Part shown: piece after piece, positions 1-13,107 of the stretch
Numbering within the stretch: position 1 is the first letter of the stretch
Layout of the letters: every line of letters starts with the position of its first letter
Origin: Parus major
Lineage: Eukaryota; Chordata; Aves; Passeriformes; Paridae
NCBI RefSeq assembly: GCF_001522545.3
Contig: NC_031779.1
Location: forward strand, 5,717,890 to 5,781,889
Reading direction: 5' to 3'
Length of the DNA: 64,000 nucleotides
The notes under the pieces: model-generated
What the model saw: only the letters and a program-made list of their open reading frames with translations
Databases searched by the model: none
Told to the model about the DNA's origin: nothing
Program-made: the position numbers and the translations under genes

Positions 1-2681
1 TGAAGTAGAAGAGTGTGTGTTGTTCCAGTTTAGAAATTAATATCTATTCTGCTGTATGCAGGGTTACTAGAGAAATTTTTTGCTAGAAGGGTCGATAGTG
101 CTTTTCAGCCCCTTCTGGGAAGGCAATTTGATTTTTACAATGCAAGACTTACAGAGCACAAATACACCTCATCAGGCTTTTGGAAGCTTCCCTGCCAAAT
201 TCATGTTATTCAATCCCAGTGTTAACTGTGTAGCCATTTCAGGTATTCATTTTGCCCTGGATCTTCTGGAAGGAAAATGATTGTCACGTTTGCACATTTT
301 CATATCAAAGACACCACTGCCAAAATGACGTGCCTTTCAGTAGGCTGTAAGCACCTAAACTCTTAAATAATCTGGAAAACAAGCTCTTAAAGTCACTTAA
401 ATATTTAGCAGTTTTTACACTATGCACTACTAATGATACTTCAAAGGAAATGCATCTGTTAGTTGCAGTAAGAGGTGTTTTGAAAAAGGCATTGAAATGC
501 AGTTGAAAGTAGAGTTGGTAATGCAACCTGCCATTGACAATAAAGATAGAAATGAACTGAAAAAAATTGAAAACATATGCATGGACTTCAGGCACTCTTT
601 TTAAGAACAGTCTCCAGAAACACTCAGGATCCTTCTCTTGTTTCTTTGCAAAACCAGATCTATCATATTATCTTTCCTGTTTTTCAAACGAGGCACAGTT
701 TATAGAAGGGATTAGTGGAGTGTACATTGCTTTTCCAGTGTTTTTGTATCCTGTAGCAATGTTCTTTTGAGACTGTGTCATGCATACAAGGTTGTTGGAT
801 AAAAAGATTATTGTGGAGTGAAAAATCTGAAAGAGAGTACATCTGGAAAATAACCCAAGATGATAAGAACTTGAAGCCACGCTGGTTACAATCCGTGTTA
901 CTTGGAGATTCTCCATCTTCAATAAGTGATGTAAACAACTATTGCCCCAGTATGCCTGGTAATTAAGAGTCAGGTTAGGCAGTGAGATATTTGTTTCCTT
1001 CTCAGTTTAGAATTTTCAAGTCCTGTGTTAGGGAATCTGTCTAAATGCCTGGTGGTGGTGCTGGATGTGTGGACTTGCCCAACATTTAAAGGAAAGCAGC
1101 TTTTACTGAATGTGCTGAAATCTCAAACGGTGTGAAGTGTTGCAGATCTAAACTAAAAATCTGTTGTCAGAAGTCCTTCCCATCTTATAACAAGCCAGTT
1201 TTACAATGTTAAGTAGTGAAAATGGTGAATAAGTTTGGAAAAAACCCTCTTAGCTCTACTGACAACTGTGAAACTGCAGGAGAGGGTGAAGCTCAGCCTT
1301 AGTGCTTTCTTCCTCAAGACCAACTCAAAACTGTTACATACAGAACTCTTGTTACTTTCCCTCAACTTTTAATGCCTTCCATTAAAAAAACTAAACAGTC
1401 AAATCATTAATCAATCATGGGATTCTCTTTTGAAAATGTTACAAGTATTTTGGGATTTCCTAAACCAAATTTATTGTTGTTTGATTTTTAGGATAAGGTG
1501 AGCAATATTTAACCTGTGCAGTTACCTGCAAACAATCTGCATTTTCCTAGTAGCAGGATCTGTACTTAATCTAACTGCACATTTCTTGCATTCTTGTCAG
1601 TCCTGTCCCTTTCTAGGCAGTTTTCAATTATCTGGCTGTCTGACAGAAATTGAGAGCATTTTATCTGTGAACAGCAATGTTCTCTTGTTTCTCTTCACTC
1701 CACTGCATTTCAACACGTAACCACTTGTAAAGGGAAAGATACAGACAGTGGCTGACCAGGTTTTGAAATGTATGGATTTAGGTTCAGTTTTACTAGTGTT
1801 TTTTTTCCTCTTTTCCTCCCTCCTTGCCACTCTCCCACCAGCCCTTCTGATTTATGCTGTATTTCCTAACTGCAAGGATCTCTTTCCCACCTGAAAATTC
1901 TGGTGCATTTTAGATGACCAATATATGATTCAAATTTACTAAAATAAGAACTTCCCAGATGTCTGAACTTGAGATTATTTACAGACAAATGAAAGTGTCT
2001 GGATAATCATCCCAAGGCCTGGTAGGGTTTCTGTGTGTTCACAGTAGTCATGATACACTGAGAGTACTTGGAAATAAGAATCAGTTAAACTGGTATTTAG
2101 AATGCTGTTTAACTCCAGATTTCCTCCTTAACTGTGGGCAAGGCATTTAACTTCATTGTGGGTAAGTTTTCCCCCTGTAGTCAACCACAGTGCTCTGCAG
2201 GTTTTTTCTGCAAACTGTATAAGCACTCACAGAGCCATCCTTGCATTGCTCACAAAATGCAGATTGTGTTAATAATATAACTGTAACTAGGAGTTGGTAA
2301 CCAGATTCAGTTCTATGGATTTTATTAAGACAGGACTTTAAATGGTGTTGTTTGCTTTATTGTTATACAAGTGACATACCAGAAATGTGAATTAAAAAGG
2401 CAAATAGGTCTTACATCAGATTTGCCTTCTTGGGAATCAAACCAAGATTTTGCATCCCACAGTATTTCTGCAGAGTACTTTGGTTAACACTGAAATCCTG
2501 TTGCAAAAAATGGTGTGCATACAGTTTATTCTTGCAACTTACGCTGGATATTTGGTTTGAATTGCTGTAAATTCCCAAGAATTGAAGTAGAGATGACTAA
2601 TCTCTATTGTCTATTGCAGTTTTATACATATCCTGGAAAATACTGAATAAGCAGTGTTAATTGTTTTTCTCCTTTTTGTAG
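1..2681 (+). other. 5' flank or 5'-UTR intron of THSD4, no gene seen
   Basis: This is AT-rich non-coding sequence. The short open frames here have no recognisable protein similarity and overlap one another on both strands. It ends in a polypyrimidine tract and AG at 2680-2681, so its 3' end is the acceptor of an intron and the region is most likely the tail of a 5'-UTR intron. A MIR-like SINE relic lies near 2105-2180. I see no CpG island or promoter-like block. Confidence 0.6.
2105..2180 (+). repeat. MIR-like SINE relic
   Basis: The stretch around 2131-2160 reads like the conserved MIR core: a tgtgggcaaggcattta block, then aacttcattgtg. This corresponds to the usual 'ttgggcaagtcacttaacctctctgtg' core. 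The match is diverged and covers only the central part. It was recognised by eye and not aligned to a consensus. Confidence 0.45.
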
Positions 2682-2789
2682 GATTTGTGTGTGATTGTCA
2701 TTGTGCTGTACCACAGTGAAGAGGTTTTTTTCACTTCAAGATACCTTGCATTAAAAGATCATGGTAGACAGCTTAATAGTTTCTTTGAG
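2682..2789 (+). CDS. THSD4: THSD4 exon A: 5' UTR, start codon, residues 1-9 and two bases of codon 10
   Basis: The acceptor is a T-rich tract ending in gtag at 2678-2681. The donor is gtaagtg at 2790. Bases 2682-2760 are 5' UTR and coding starts at ATG 2761-2763. The start is well supported: A at -3 and G at +4 give a good Kozak context, an in-frame TAA lies two codons upstream (2752-2754), and no other ATG precedes it in the exon. The coding part (MVDSLIVSL plus 'ag') is the first third of a signal peptide. Spliced to exon B it gives a 33-residue N-terminus of the same length as the human one (remembered, starting MVSHF and ending QHRK). The 29 coding bases leave a phase 2 intron. This exon is too short to be found as a stand-alone open frame. 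A second possible acceptor (ccacag ending at 2716) lies inside the UTR and would not change the protein. Confidence 0.87.
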
Positions 2790-5014
2790 GTAAGTGATGC
2801 AGTAAAACATTTAAAATCTTATTTAATATGCTCTTAACACACGGCAGTAAATTTCAGTTTGGTGGTCTCTTGCTCTGCTGTTAAAAGTGTCTATCGTAGG
2901 AGGGTAAATAGAAATCTTGTCTCAAGACCAAATACTCAAGAATATGCATACCAGACATAGCATTCTTTGGTGATAGTGAAAAAAGAAAGTTCTCAGTGTT
3001 TGTTCATGCTTAGAGCATCTGTTAGTGTGTGCAATGTGATGGTCTGTACTACTAGAAAGTTCCTGTGTTTTTGATGAGGCTGAACAATTACAGTCACTGG
3101 GCTTAAATTGCTGATTTACATGTTTTAGTACCTTTGCTGCAATTCATTCATGGATTTGTCTTATGCATTCCTGAAACAGTTTGCCAGTGGGCAAACATAG
3201 GAAAGACCTTTCAAACAGCTTTCCTAACAAAGGAAACATTCAGCTGTTTTTAAGCTGGTCTGTCCGGTTCTGTCCTGTCCTTGGGCAAGCAGATTCAGAG
3301 CAGACAGGCAGCCCTGATGCCACACTAACACAGGCTGACCTCCTGCAAAGTCAGCTGAGTGCTGTGTCTCTGCGATGGAGTTACATTAACACCTCTGTTC
3401 CAACCTTGCTTCTCCTGAGTTTGAGATATCAATATTTGAATTGCAATTTCTTACCCTCCTAATATCCCAGGGCAGATTTTCCACCAAAATGGATCTGTCA
3501 TACATTACTGACACTACCAATGTTATCTTTCCATGATGAAAGGTGGCCTGTACAGCTCCTCCCAAGCTGTCCCAGACTTGGGCTGTTCAGCAGATTTGTG
3601 AGGAAGTTGGGAATTAGAGCCAAGAGCCATACCACACTGGTCAGTACTGATCAGTACTGTATCAGTCCACATTTGGCCATAGTATTCCTCCATAAAATGC
3701 AGCTACTAAGGGACAGAAACATGTGAGGGATCTGCTCTGGTACCCTCTAGATTCATTCATGCAGAGCTAGCTGGCTGCACTGACTAGGAAGAACTCTGAG
3801 AGGTGGTCCTAAATAAGGTGTTAGATGGCAAAATTTTTCATGCTACTCCTACAACAGACCTAATACTGCTTGGCTTTGTGCTTGTGCCTCCCCCTCTTCC
3901 CCAGTTGTTTATATTTATGCTTATATATATGTTTATATTTTATGTTTTTATATTACTGGCAGTTGGTGCTGCCAGTAAGAGTGAGACAGTTTAAAGTCTG
4001 ACTTTGCTTGGCTCCAAACAGTGCCTTAACTGAGAGCAGAGGCTGTACCAGCAAGGTTCTGAGTTACACAGCCAACAGTCAGCTGCAATTGGTACCTCAC
4101 CTGTTCAGGTATACTCGGAAGTTTTGCCTTATTTTGGGAAGCACTTGTTCTTTTTGGCTTTTCTGCACTGTGAGAATACCTGAACCAAGCCCACTGAAAT
4201 TGGAGAAGCCTATTTTTGTAGCTTGGGAGGCTTAAAGTTAGTCACGCATGACAAATAAAATAGCCTAGTCCAGAGAAGTTAGCCAAAGCAAGCTGCTGAG
4301 GGAAATAACATTAAAAAAATTAAATTGCCACACACTGATTTGAAGCTAGGGGCTTACCTCAGGATAGTTTAAGTATTCCTGGCAAATTTTGTGTGTGTTT
4401 GAAATAGTAGCTTGATACCATTGTTTCTGACAGATCCAACTGCAGATACAGAAGCAAATCTAAAATCTCTTTATTGTCCTTGAGCCATGTACATGCAGAT
4501 GGTGATTGCAGTACAACCTCCTTAAAGAATGGTCAGGAAAAGCCTGGCACAGAGTAATCACACATATACTAGAAGTTTGCATTTTAGAACTGAAAACTTC
4601 AATCTGATAATTAATTTGCTTTGAAGATTACAGTTCTCATTCAGCTCAGAACTCACAGCCTTGTGCGTGATTTCTGAATTTACACATGGAAATCTGTAGA
4701 TTGTCAGCCTGATCAGAAAAATCCTGTCCTCTTGAGGATGAAAGCATTCATTTCCTTATGGAAAATCTGAACTTTCTTTCACATGCTCTGAGGGATTATA
4801 GGGAGCAGAAGCCATAAGGGAGCAGGGGTGGATAGGAAAATTCTGAGAAGGAAGTGAAATACAATTTGCAGAGGATCTAGCCTGGGTCCGTCAGACACTG
4901 CACTCCACCTGCTTAGATGCTTGTCATTTTTCATTGTGAAGAGTTGGGAAATCACTGAAACACTTAGAAAGCAGATAGGCAGGTGAGCTGAAGACAGACT
5001 TGATGCTGTAATTT

Positions 5015-5110
5015 TTCAGTTTGGAGGTCTGAGTTCTATGTCTGCCTTTGATTTCAAGTGTGATTTGCAAACCAGTTTATTCATTTGAGCCTCTGGCTTC
5101 CATGTACCAC
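5015..5110 (+). repeat. MIR-like SINE relic
   Basis: The sequence follows the MIR order: a 'ggaggtctgagttctatg' block (5023-5040), a degenerate 'tgtgatttgcaaaccagttt' block matching the 'tgtgaccttgggcaagtcact' core, then 'gagcctctggcttcc' for 'gcctcagtttcc'. The copy is old and diverged. It is the clearest SINE-type relic in the window, but the identification is by eye. Confidence 0.5.
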
Positions 5111-6409
5111 TGTGTGATTGGGCCCTGCTCTGAACTGCATGTTTTGACTCCTGCTGTGATTTCTTTATAGCGTCTTACACTGACTCTGATTTCAGCCACC
5201 TCCTCTGTATTTTGTTTTATCACAAATGATAGCTTTGTGAAATACCAGACTTCCTTCTAACACACTTTTTAAAGGGCTTCTTTTTTCTTTTTTGTTTAAA
5301 TTGACATGGCAGTAAAGAAGTAAATACTTTTTCTAGCCTTTAACTGGTTTATTGCTTTGATAGAGAGGGGCATAGATGGTGAGGTGATGATAGGCCATGT
5401 GCAATCAATGCTCACCTAGTGGTTCCTTTTGCAGTAGATTAGCAAGAACAAACACAGAAAACACAAGATAAACATTCTCACTAGCAGAAGAATATTTTTA
5501 TTGGTGGTATTTAAATGCTTAGTATTAAAAAAAACCCCTTTTTCCATAGGAAATCTCTCTCAGAAAATACTTGAAATAATAAGAAATGTTTAAGGGGTTA
5601 CTGTGTAGGGAGCAAAGGAAGGACCTGTGAATATGAAATGCATCTGGATTAGATGTATTAGGAAATTCATCAGGATTTTGTCTGGTCCATCAGTTTTACT
5701 TCTGCATTGAAATTCAGCAAATATTAGCAGCTTTACCCTTATAGTGGGTCTGAAACACGCTCTTTGTAGACTGAAAAGTCAAACTCCTGGTATAAATAAA
5801 GATAACCTTGATCCTTTTTGCCACACCTGTCCATGTTTCCTGGTGAAGGGGCTTGTTAAAAGGAGACAAACCAGTCTCTGTTGCAAATTGTAACAAACAA
5901 AAGACTGAGCTAACTGTGCCTAAGCTGTAACAGTCTCCTAGGAGTCACTGCAGTGGTGAGGTTTGACAGAACAGTTTGTTTGGGCTTGGTTCCCATTATG
6001 ACTCCTTTCCGACTGAAGATGTGGGGATTGGGGTGATGCTTGGCTGCTTATCCTGAGTCTCTGGTGGGTTGTGTTCACTACTTTCCATCCTCTGTGCCCA
6101 TTTGGTTATTCAATTTTCACAAGTGTTAGGCAGCTGGGGAAGAACCTATTTTTCTGTTTCCTGTGTGCTGGAGGTGGAGTGTTCAACTGTAAAATGAGGA
6201 GCCAGAGCTAGAAGCAGATATGGTCCACAGATGGGTGAATTCTTACTTAGCACTTCAGAAAACTTGCAAAGCACATGTCAGCTTGACACGGAATGCTGAG
6301 GTGTTAAAATATGCACTGCCAGGAGTTTTTAAATTTAAACATAAAGTTATGTGTACTAATATCAAGGGATTCTATTTGGTTCACTTTTGCTTTATAGCTG
6401 GACAAATCT

Positions 6410-6432
6410 ATGTATGAACCTGGTTCATACAT
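6410..6432. other. Near-perfect palindrome, 11-bp arms around one base
   Basis: Bases 6410-6420 (atgtatgaacc) are the exact reverse complement of 6422-6432, with a single T between them. The centre reads GAAC-CTG-GTTC, an inverted repeat with 3-bp spacing as in steroid-receptor response elements, but without the full AGAACA half-sites. It lies about 190 bp before exon B. Function is unknown. Confidence 0.6.
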
Positions 6433-6620
6433 TCAGGTATGAGCCTGCTGTGAACAGAATCTTATAAGAACATTTCATACAGTTTAGTGAGTCTGCTTGG
6501 TTAGCAGTGGTATTTGAGTGTTTAAATATTTTCTTGCAGTGGGAACCCTGTAAGATGTTGTAGATGTGTGTTTTGTATTAGTGGTAATTATCTGATCTGT
6601 TTCATTCTTTGCCTTTTCAG

Positions 6621-6690
6621 ACTTCTCAGTTCCCTAGCAGTGCTGGGATTTCAGTTTGTCATCCCACAGCCTTCAATTGAACACAGAAAG
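6621..6690 (+). CDS. THSD4: THSD4 exon B: end of codon 10 to residue 33, signal peptide and cleavage region
   Basis: This 70-base exon lies between an acceptor (cttttcag) and a donor (gtaagc at 6691). The first base completes the codon split from exon A (ag+a, Arg10). The remaining 69 bases encode LLSSLAVLGFQFVIPQ and then PSIEHRK. Together with exon A it gives a classic secretory signal: a short start, a hydrophobic core of about residues 11-24, then a polar, proline-containing stretch where cleavage is expected. The GFQFV.PQPS..HRK pattern matches the human THSD4 N-terminus as I remember it. The exon ends in phase 0, exactly as exon C requires. Neither this exon nor exon A contains a long open frame, so only the joined reading shows them to be coding. 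Confidence 0.9.
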
Positions 6691-7489
6691 GTAAGCATTA
6701 GAAACATTCAGACTTCGTGTACTGAAAGGTAAATGTGAAAACATTAGAGTAGGATGTGTAAGGCAATGCAATCTGAATAAAGTTCTGGGAGTAAATGGCT
6801 TCTGTTTGTGCTTATAGGGGTTTTTTGGTTGCTTGTTCTTTAAAATTAATATATCCGTGGTTGAAAGAGGCTCATCATGGTTAATTAGCTGAGTCATTGT
6901 ATGGAGTATTTTAGGGCACAAATAGTTACTAAAACTTTGGAGCATTTTTGTCATCTAAGACATGGAAAAAAGAATTCCTGTGAGTGAGAGCAGACACAGA
7001 GTGAGTAGAGAACCACCCAGTTGTTCATAGGCAGCTCTTTCTCTTGCAGAGATAGAAATGTCTGACACAGAAGCTGAACCCAAACCACTCAGCTGCTATT
7101 CAAATTGCTAGAGATTGGAGCTGGAAACTGCTGGAATTTCCTGTTGTGCTCTTGTGGATGGTTCACTCATCCTAGATGTTGGCATCTCTAAGAAGGCTTG
7201 TACACTTTCCATCCTGCTCAGCATTAGTGAGATCTTGGCTGGAATCTTTGGGTTTTTGCACTGCTTTTCAGGAAAGTAATGGACAATTTGAAGAGAAACA
7301 GAAAACAGCAGGGATTGTCCTTAAGAGATTTTAAAACCTTACCTCTGAGGGAAGTTTGGCCAAATTCATATTGTTTATTCTAACAATTATTATAGTTATA
7401 TGGTTATTCTAAACACCAGTTTGGAAGACTGGTGCTGGAGGCAGATATTATCTTCAAATACTATTGAGTACTAAAAAGAAGGCTTTTTT

Positions 7490-7740
7490 TCTGTTTGATG
7501 GAGCAGTTGAGAAGAAATAGATTTAAACTGAGGCAAAGAAAACTTAGGTTTGACATTAGAAAGAACTTGTCATGGTAAGAATATGAAGAAGACTATATTG
7601 ACGGAATAATATTTAGAATTTCCATGATGTAGGTCTCTGTGAATGTGTTGGACAAATGTTTATCAGAAACAATATGCAGGTGTTGCTGATTCTGCCACAC
7701 ACCTGAGGTGAGATCCCTTGAATGCTGTTCTGTCTCTTCA
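7490..7740 (+). mobile_element. CR1/L3-like LINE, 3' relic
   Basis: The region follows the 3' non-coding end of CR1/L3-type LINEs of amniotes. A 'gatttaaactgaggcaaag' block is followed by 'cttaggtttgacattagaaa' (7547-7566), then aagaacttgtcatggtaag. Next come 'gaatttccatgatg' and 'gttggacaaatgtttatcag', which correspond to the family's 'ggttagacattaggaagaa', 'tggaatctcc' and 'ggttggacaaacatctgtcag' segments. The order is conserved and the copy is diverged and truncated. No open reverse-transcriptase frame remains. Confidence 0.68.
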
Positions 7741-10700
7741 CACTCTCATCATATTCACTTCATATCAGTGTTGGTCACATCTGTTGATATCTCATATCTA
7801 TTGGTATTCAAAAACAAACAATTAATTATTGAAGGTATCAAATAACCTGTTTAAAAACAAGTTTACTTTTTACTATAGATTTTAAAATAATAATCCAAGA
7901 GGTGTATTTTTTGGAAAACTATACTGTTAAAAGGAGGTAAAAGGCAAGTTTGCAGGGTTTGCTTTTTTTTATGTGCACGTGCCACTGTCTTTTGGGTAAA
8001 AAGTTATTTGGACAGTAGCCTCACAGGTATGTGCTAGAAACCTGAAGCTGTCTGATTGTCAGAGTTCCAGAAGAACACAGAAGTCCTGTTAACTCCTTGT
8101 GCAGCCTATTTGTAAGGCAAGTTAAGCAAGGTCAGTAATGATGTGGTCTGAAACTGGCACAGTCCAGTCTGCAGCAAGCTGTCCAAGGGCTCTGTTCTAA
8201 ACTGCAGGACAATTTAGTATTTTGCCTATCTTACATCTCTTCTCTTTTGTTGTGCAGTTGAGATGGTCATGCTGCTGCTCTGGTTTCAGTACTCTGTCTG
8301 ATTAGACATTCTTTTGTTACACTGACAGTGGAGAGATGATTCAGTCCAACTTCCAAATGGCCTTAGGGGGAATAAATCTACTAACTAAAATAGAGTAACT
8401 CAGAGAAATAATTGCTTCATTCTGGGAAGTCCCGGAATTAATTTAGATAAAATCAGATTCTTTGTTTTCAATTGAATGAGAAATGCCACGGGTCTGGAGC
8501 GTGTTCTATAGCAGCTACAGGGACTTAAGGCATAGTAACCACCTTAGAGACGTCCCTTTCACTGAGAACAAGGCACGAGTTTCCTAGTGACAATCTCACA
8601 TGGGCCCCAAGGCTGGCTGTCTTTCTCAGCTCTGACCCTATGGGAGAGGGTTCTATTCATGCCAAACTCCATTTAGACTGGAACTTTATATTTATTGCAC
8701 TTTTCACAAACCTTCTGTCCCACCTATAAGCTCCAGACAAGAGGGGCTGTTACTACCTGAAGGCCAAATCAGTCATGTTTCTGAGTGGGAGTTCTCAGCT
8801 TTGTAGCTCTGGAAGTTCTTTCTATTCTTTTCCTGCAGTAACCCAAACATGTATTTGCTGACATCTCCCATGTATTTCTGGATGGATGTCTCTGCTGTTT
8901 GGCAGAGTTCTTTCTATATGAGAGCAGGTCAGTTGTGCAGAAAGAAAGAAAGGGAGAGGAGAAGGATGAGGGATTGGATGAACAATTTTGGCAAAATAGT
9001 GAATAGTGAAAGTGGTGTTTGCTAACTTTCATATACACACTCAATGGGTACAGTATGGGGAATCAAATAACTAGAGCTGAAGTCTAAGGAAACATTAGAC
9101 CATACCCCAATTCTTCCTGTGTGTTTATTTTGCATTAAGCTAAGCATGACTGATGCTTGAACCTGCAGTATTGGAGTGTATGGAATCTGTGTTGTGCACC
9201 CTGCTTAGGGTTATTTTGCCTCTTTAGACAGGGAAATAAAACCAGAGAATTGGATTTGAGTATTTGGCTGAGTGATTCATTTAAATATTTCCAAATAGTC
9301 TAGATTTTTTTTCTTACCCTAAAAGTTTTGGGAAAATTTGGTAAAACCCAGGACAATCCCTCAGAGCAGTTGATGGAAATCCAGTTGTAAGTTTAGGCAC
9401 CTACAGTTCAGCTGAGATGTTCTTTTAGGACTTGAGTACACTTAAAAACATTGCGAGATACTATTTTCTGGTTTTGGTTTGGTTTTGGGTTTTTTTTATA
9501 TCTTGGTAATTTTTAGTCTTCTATTCTGTTTTCTTAAAATCCACATTTAAAGTCACACTAGTTTCACTGGCTCACACAGTGTAGATTTTTCAACAAAAAT
9601 CTGTAGTTCACTCTAATTTGTAGGAGTTTTTAATTTCAATTCAGTGTATTACAACTGTTTAAAGCACCACTTGGCTACTCTTGACTTAGTGACATGTTTA
9701 GGGGCTTAACATGAGGAAAGAAGTTGATCTTATCAAGCAGCATTTTTTTTTGCTTGTTTTTTAATTTTAAGGCAAATTTCATCAACCAAATCTGGAAGAG
9801 CAGAACTCAGCAGGTTGCTTCCTCAGATTCACACACAAAAATCTGTTTCTGGCATAAGAGCATGAGACTGATAGCTAGAAGAATGAGCCAAATTACTTCC
9901 ATGGCACGGAAGTGCACATATTGGAATTAAGACTTGAGGAAATGACAAAACCAAATGAGAAAGTTGTGGGAAAAGGTTTGATTGGGCAATGTTTTCTGCT
10001 TTTAGACTTTGTTATTTTTGAGTGGAAGTCTTGGAAGCTTGTCAGACATATAAAGTCACAATTGACCAGTTCAGACTTTCTAGTTCCAGAAATACATGGC
10101 TACCTGAGATTTATACAGAGGTAGCTTTTAAGCTTCTTTACTTGAATTAGCACTGTCACTGCTGTCAGAAGTGCACAAAAACTGAAAACAAAATCCATCT
10201 TTATATGTTCCTACATCTGACTTTAGGGCACTACTCTGTTAATCCTATCTCTGTAAATTGCACAGGTTTGTACAGTAATGTAAATACATTAAATGTGGTA
10301 TGTTCATTAGATAGAAATAAAAATTCTTATGCAAAGGACTATTACGGGTTTTTGCTGAAGACAGGAGTTGCAGTGTTGGCTGGAAGTCTCTTGGAGCTTT
10401 TTTAAATAATCTAACTTATTTCCTCATGCATACTGTGTAATTTCTAAAATCAAGTGTACTCTGTAAGGCCAAAATACTCATCAACAATAGAATATAAAGA
10501 GGAAATGTTATGTGAAACAAAATAATTACCACTTACTTACCTTTTAAAATCAGACAAGGTCTCTGCAGCTGGATAAAATGAAATCTTTCTTACTGTTTGA
10601 ACAATTAATTTGCCTTGTCCTCACTAATGGACATATGAACAGCCCTGCTGCTGCTCATGATGCAGTCAAGCTCTGTTCTCCCTTCCTGTGCTTATTTTAT

Positions 10701-13107
10701 TGAAATTTAACCTTATCTGATAAGTGTCATACTGTGGTGAGCTGAAGGTTAACTATAAACAGTCCTTCTCCTAGACAACCATTGAAGTCTGTTCCCAATT
10801 TTCCAGAAGTCACTCCTGGGTGGATTTTTGACTAATCATATGTTTCTGTGTTAAGAAAGTAAACTGTAGTTATAGTTATGCCTTATTCATTTTAGCAAAA
10901 CTGGTAATGTAAATAGTAACAAAATCTGCCCAAATAAAACTTCTGACATAAATATTGCTTTGTTTTAACATCTTGCTTCTGTTATGGCACTAAATAGGAG
11001 CATTGAAGCAATGGAATTGCTTTGAATTTATCCATATCTTTTTGTCACTCAGTTGTAGATGACTATTGAGTTCAATGGAGGTGCAGTGTCTTAACAAACT
11101 GATTTTTATTGTATAGAATCAGTGTCAGGATTTATTTTTAGAAGTTTTTCATTGGGGCAATACAATACTGTTAAAGAATTTTGAGCTTCTTTGGGCTGAG
11201 TGTAATTACTTTCTGCTGGCTCAAAATTAAAGAAGAGAGAAACTTGATGTTATCTCTGTCAGACACACAATGTTTCTATGAAAAGCAACTATTTATCAAG
11301 TGAATGTGACTATACTCCTCACAGAATTTTGAGATTAATGAGCTTTGGGATGTGTGTTGGGGTTTGTTGGTTTGGGGTTTTTTGGCTGCTTTTCACCTCT
11401 CTCTTGTGTTGGATTCAAATACCCTTGTGGAGGGGTCATCACTGCTAAGTCAAGAGGAACAAGGAACAGCATCTGGGATCGGATGCAAGAGCTGAGGGAG
11501 AAGAGTGGAATAGGGGGAAAGAAAAGGTGGCCAAGATCTCTCATTTGGTCACAATGAGCAGTTTGAGGAGTTCAGCTACTTGAACACTCTCTAAGAGAGT
11601 ACAATGTGGAGCATGAAGCAAGTCTGCTATATCCTTGAGACGCTGGTGGAAACTGGAGTAAGACAAAGTAGTTAATATCTAAGCTTGGCTTTTGGCCAGG
11701 CACCAGGACTAAAGCCTAACAGGTGTAAGGAGCACCCTGGGACCTCCACTACAGCCGCTCACCACCTTGCTTTTAAATAAGCTCTGAAGCAGAGGCCTGG
11801 AAGGGAGAGCTGTGTTCTTCCTTGCAGTCCAGGCAGGGTGGAGCTCTGCCCCACAGGCAGCAGTAACTCAAGTCATCTCTAGTGTAAATTAGTAAGTAGT
11901 CAAGTTACACTGACAAGTGTCACTTGTCAGGATTTGCTGAGCTGGAACTCAGCTCTTGCTAACAGAGCTACTGCAAAGCCACTGGAGTCTGGCTGGATGG
12001 GCTGTGTAACTGAACTGGATTGCACTGGACAGGCTAAATCACTGGATTTGCACAGCTGCTGTTCCTTTGCAACAAATGGTTAGAGGTGTCACCCCTTCTT
12101 CTCTGGTAATGTTTTTGTTTAGAGGATAACTGCTGTCCATTATGACTGCATTTTCATATTTATCACTTGTGTAAACCACTTCAAACTACAAGGGAGTCCA
12201 TATTTCTCTTGGAGATTTTTACTTGTCAGTTTATCTGCTTGCCTTCAGCCCAGATGCTTGACTTTAACTGTACAGATATACACCTGCTCCTTTCATAACC
12301 TTTGGTAAAATAGAGTCTTCCTAGCTAATGATGTTGCTATTCTAATTGCAGTTTTCGTTAGGAAACAGGGGATGTGATTTAGACCATTACAAGACTTTTC
12401 CTTTAAAATTAGCCTTTTGGTACAACAGAATATTTAGAACAATAGCTGAAAGTATTTTCTTGCTATCTCTGTGTTGTTACTAATTCCCTGTCCTTGATGT
12501 TGTGGATTAAAGTGGTTAGGAAATAAAATTCGTCTTTGTTTGTGGAAAGGAGACATTATTTTATGTGAATATACTCTTTGAAAAATCAAGGCCAATATTT
12601 TTGTTGTTTTTTACTTGCTTTATCAAGGACCTCTGAGCTTTTATTTTTATCTTTAAATTAAAAAATACTGACTTCTTTAAACTCAGAGAAGGAGTTCTGT
12701 GTTTTTCTGGAAGATGAAAATATCACAGTTCCAGTTGGATTCCAGTGCCAGTGAGCTTACAGGGTCATAGATAAGTTTCTCATCTTCCTTCAGAGGAGTT
12801 CTGTCCAAGCTTTGGATGAGAGTGGTGATAAAGAGGAGGAGCTTTTTGGATTCACAGATGAGATCTGTTAGGGAATATTGCTTTCTATTTTATGACAGCT
12901 TGTCCTCTCTACTTCTGGAGTGATGGCTGGATGACTCACCTAGAGATCTGGAGAGGTGTTACAGCAATTACAGAATAAATAAAACATGTATTTCTACCAG
13001 ATGTGGATCCCAAAGAATTTTTCTAAGTGTAGAAATAAATAGAATGGCAACAACTTTGTCACAACTGTAGATGGCTGGCCTGGAGGAGGCCAAGGGTAGT
13101 ATAAACT

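Larger units (their letters stand above)
2790..6620 (+). other. THSD4 intron A (about 3.8 kb, phase 2)
   Basis: The donor is gtaagtg and the acceptor is ttgccttttcag. The sequence is AT-rich with no supported gene. It contains a MIR-like relic near 5015-5110, a T/A-rich stretch at 3905-3955, and a 23-base near-perfect palindrome at 6410-6432 shortly before the acceptor. The rest shows nothing I recognise. Confidence 0.8.

Noticed and set aside
2701..2716. Alternative acceptor ccacag inside exon A
   Set aside because: Possible, but its upstream pyrimidine tract is weak compared with that before 2682, and it would alter only the 5' UTR.
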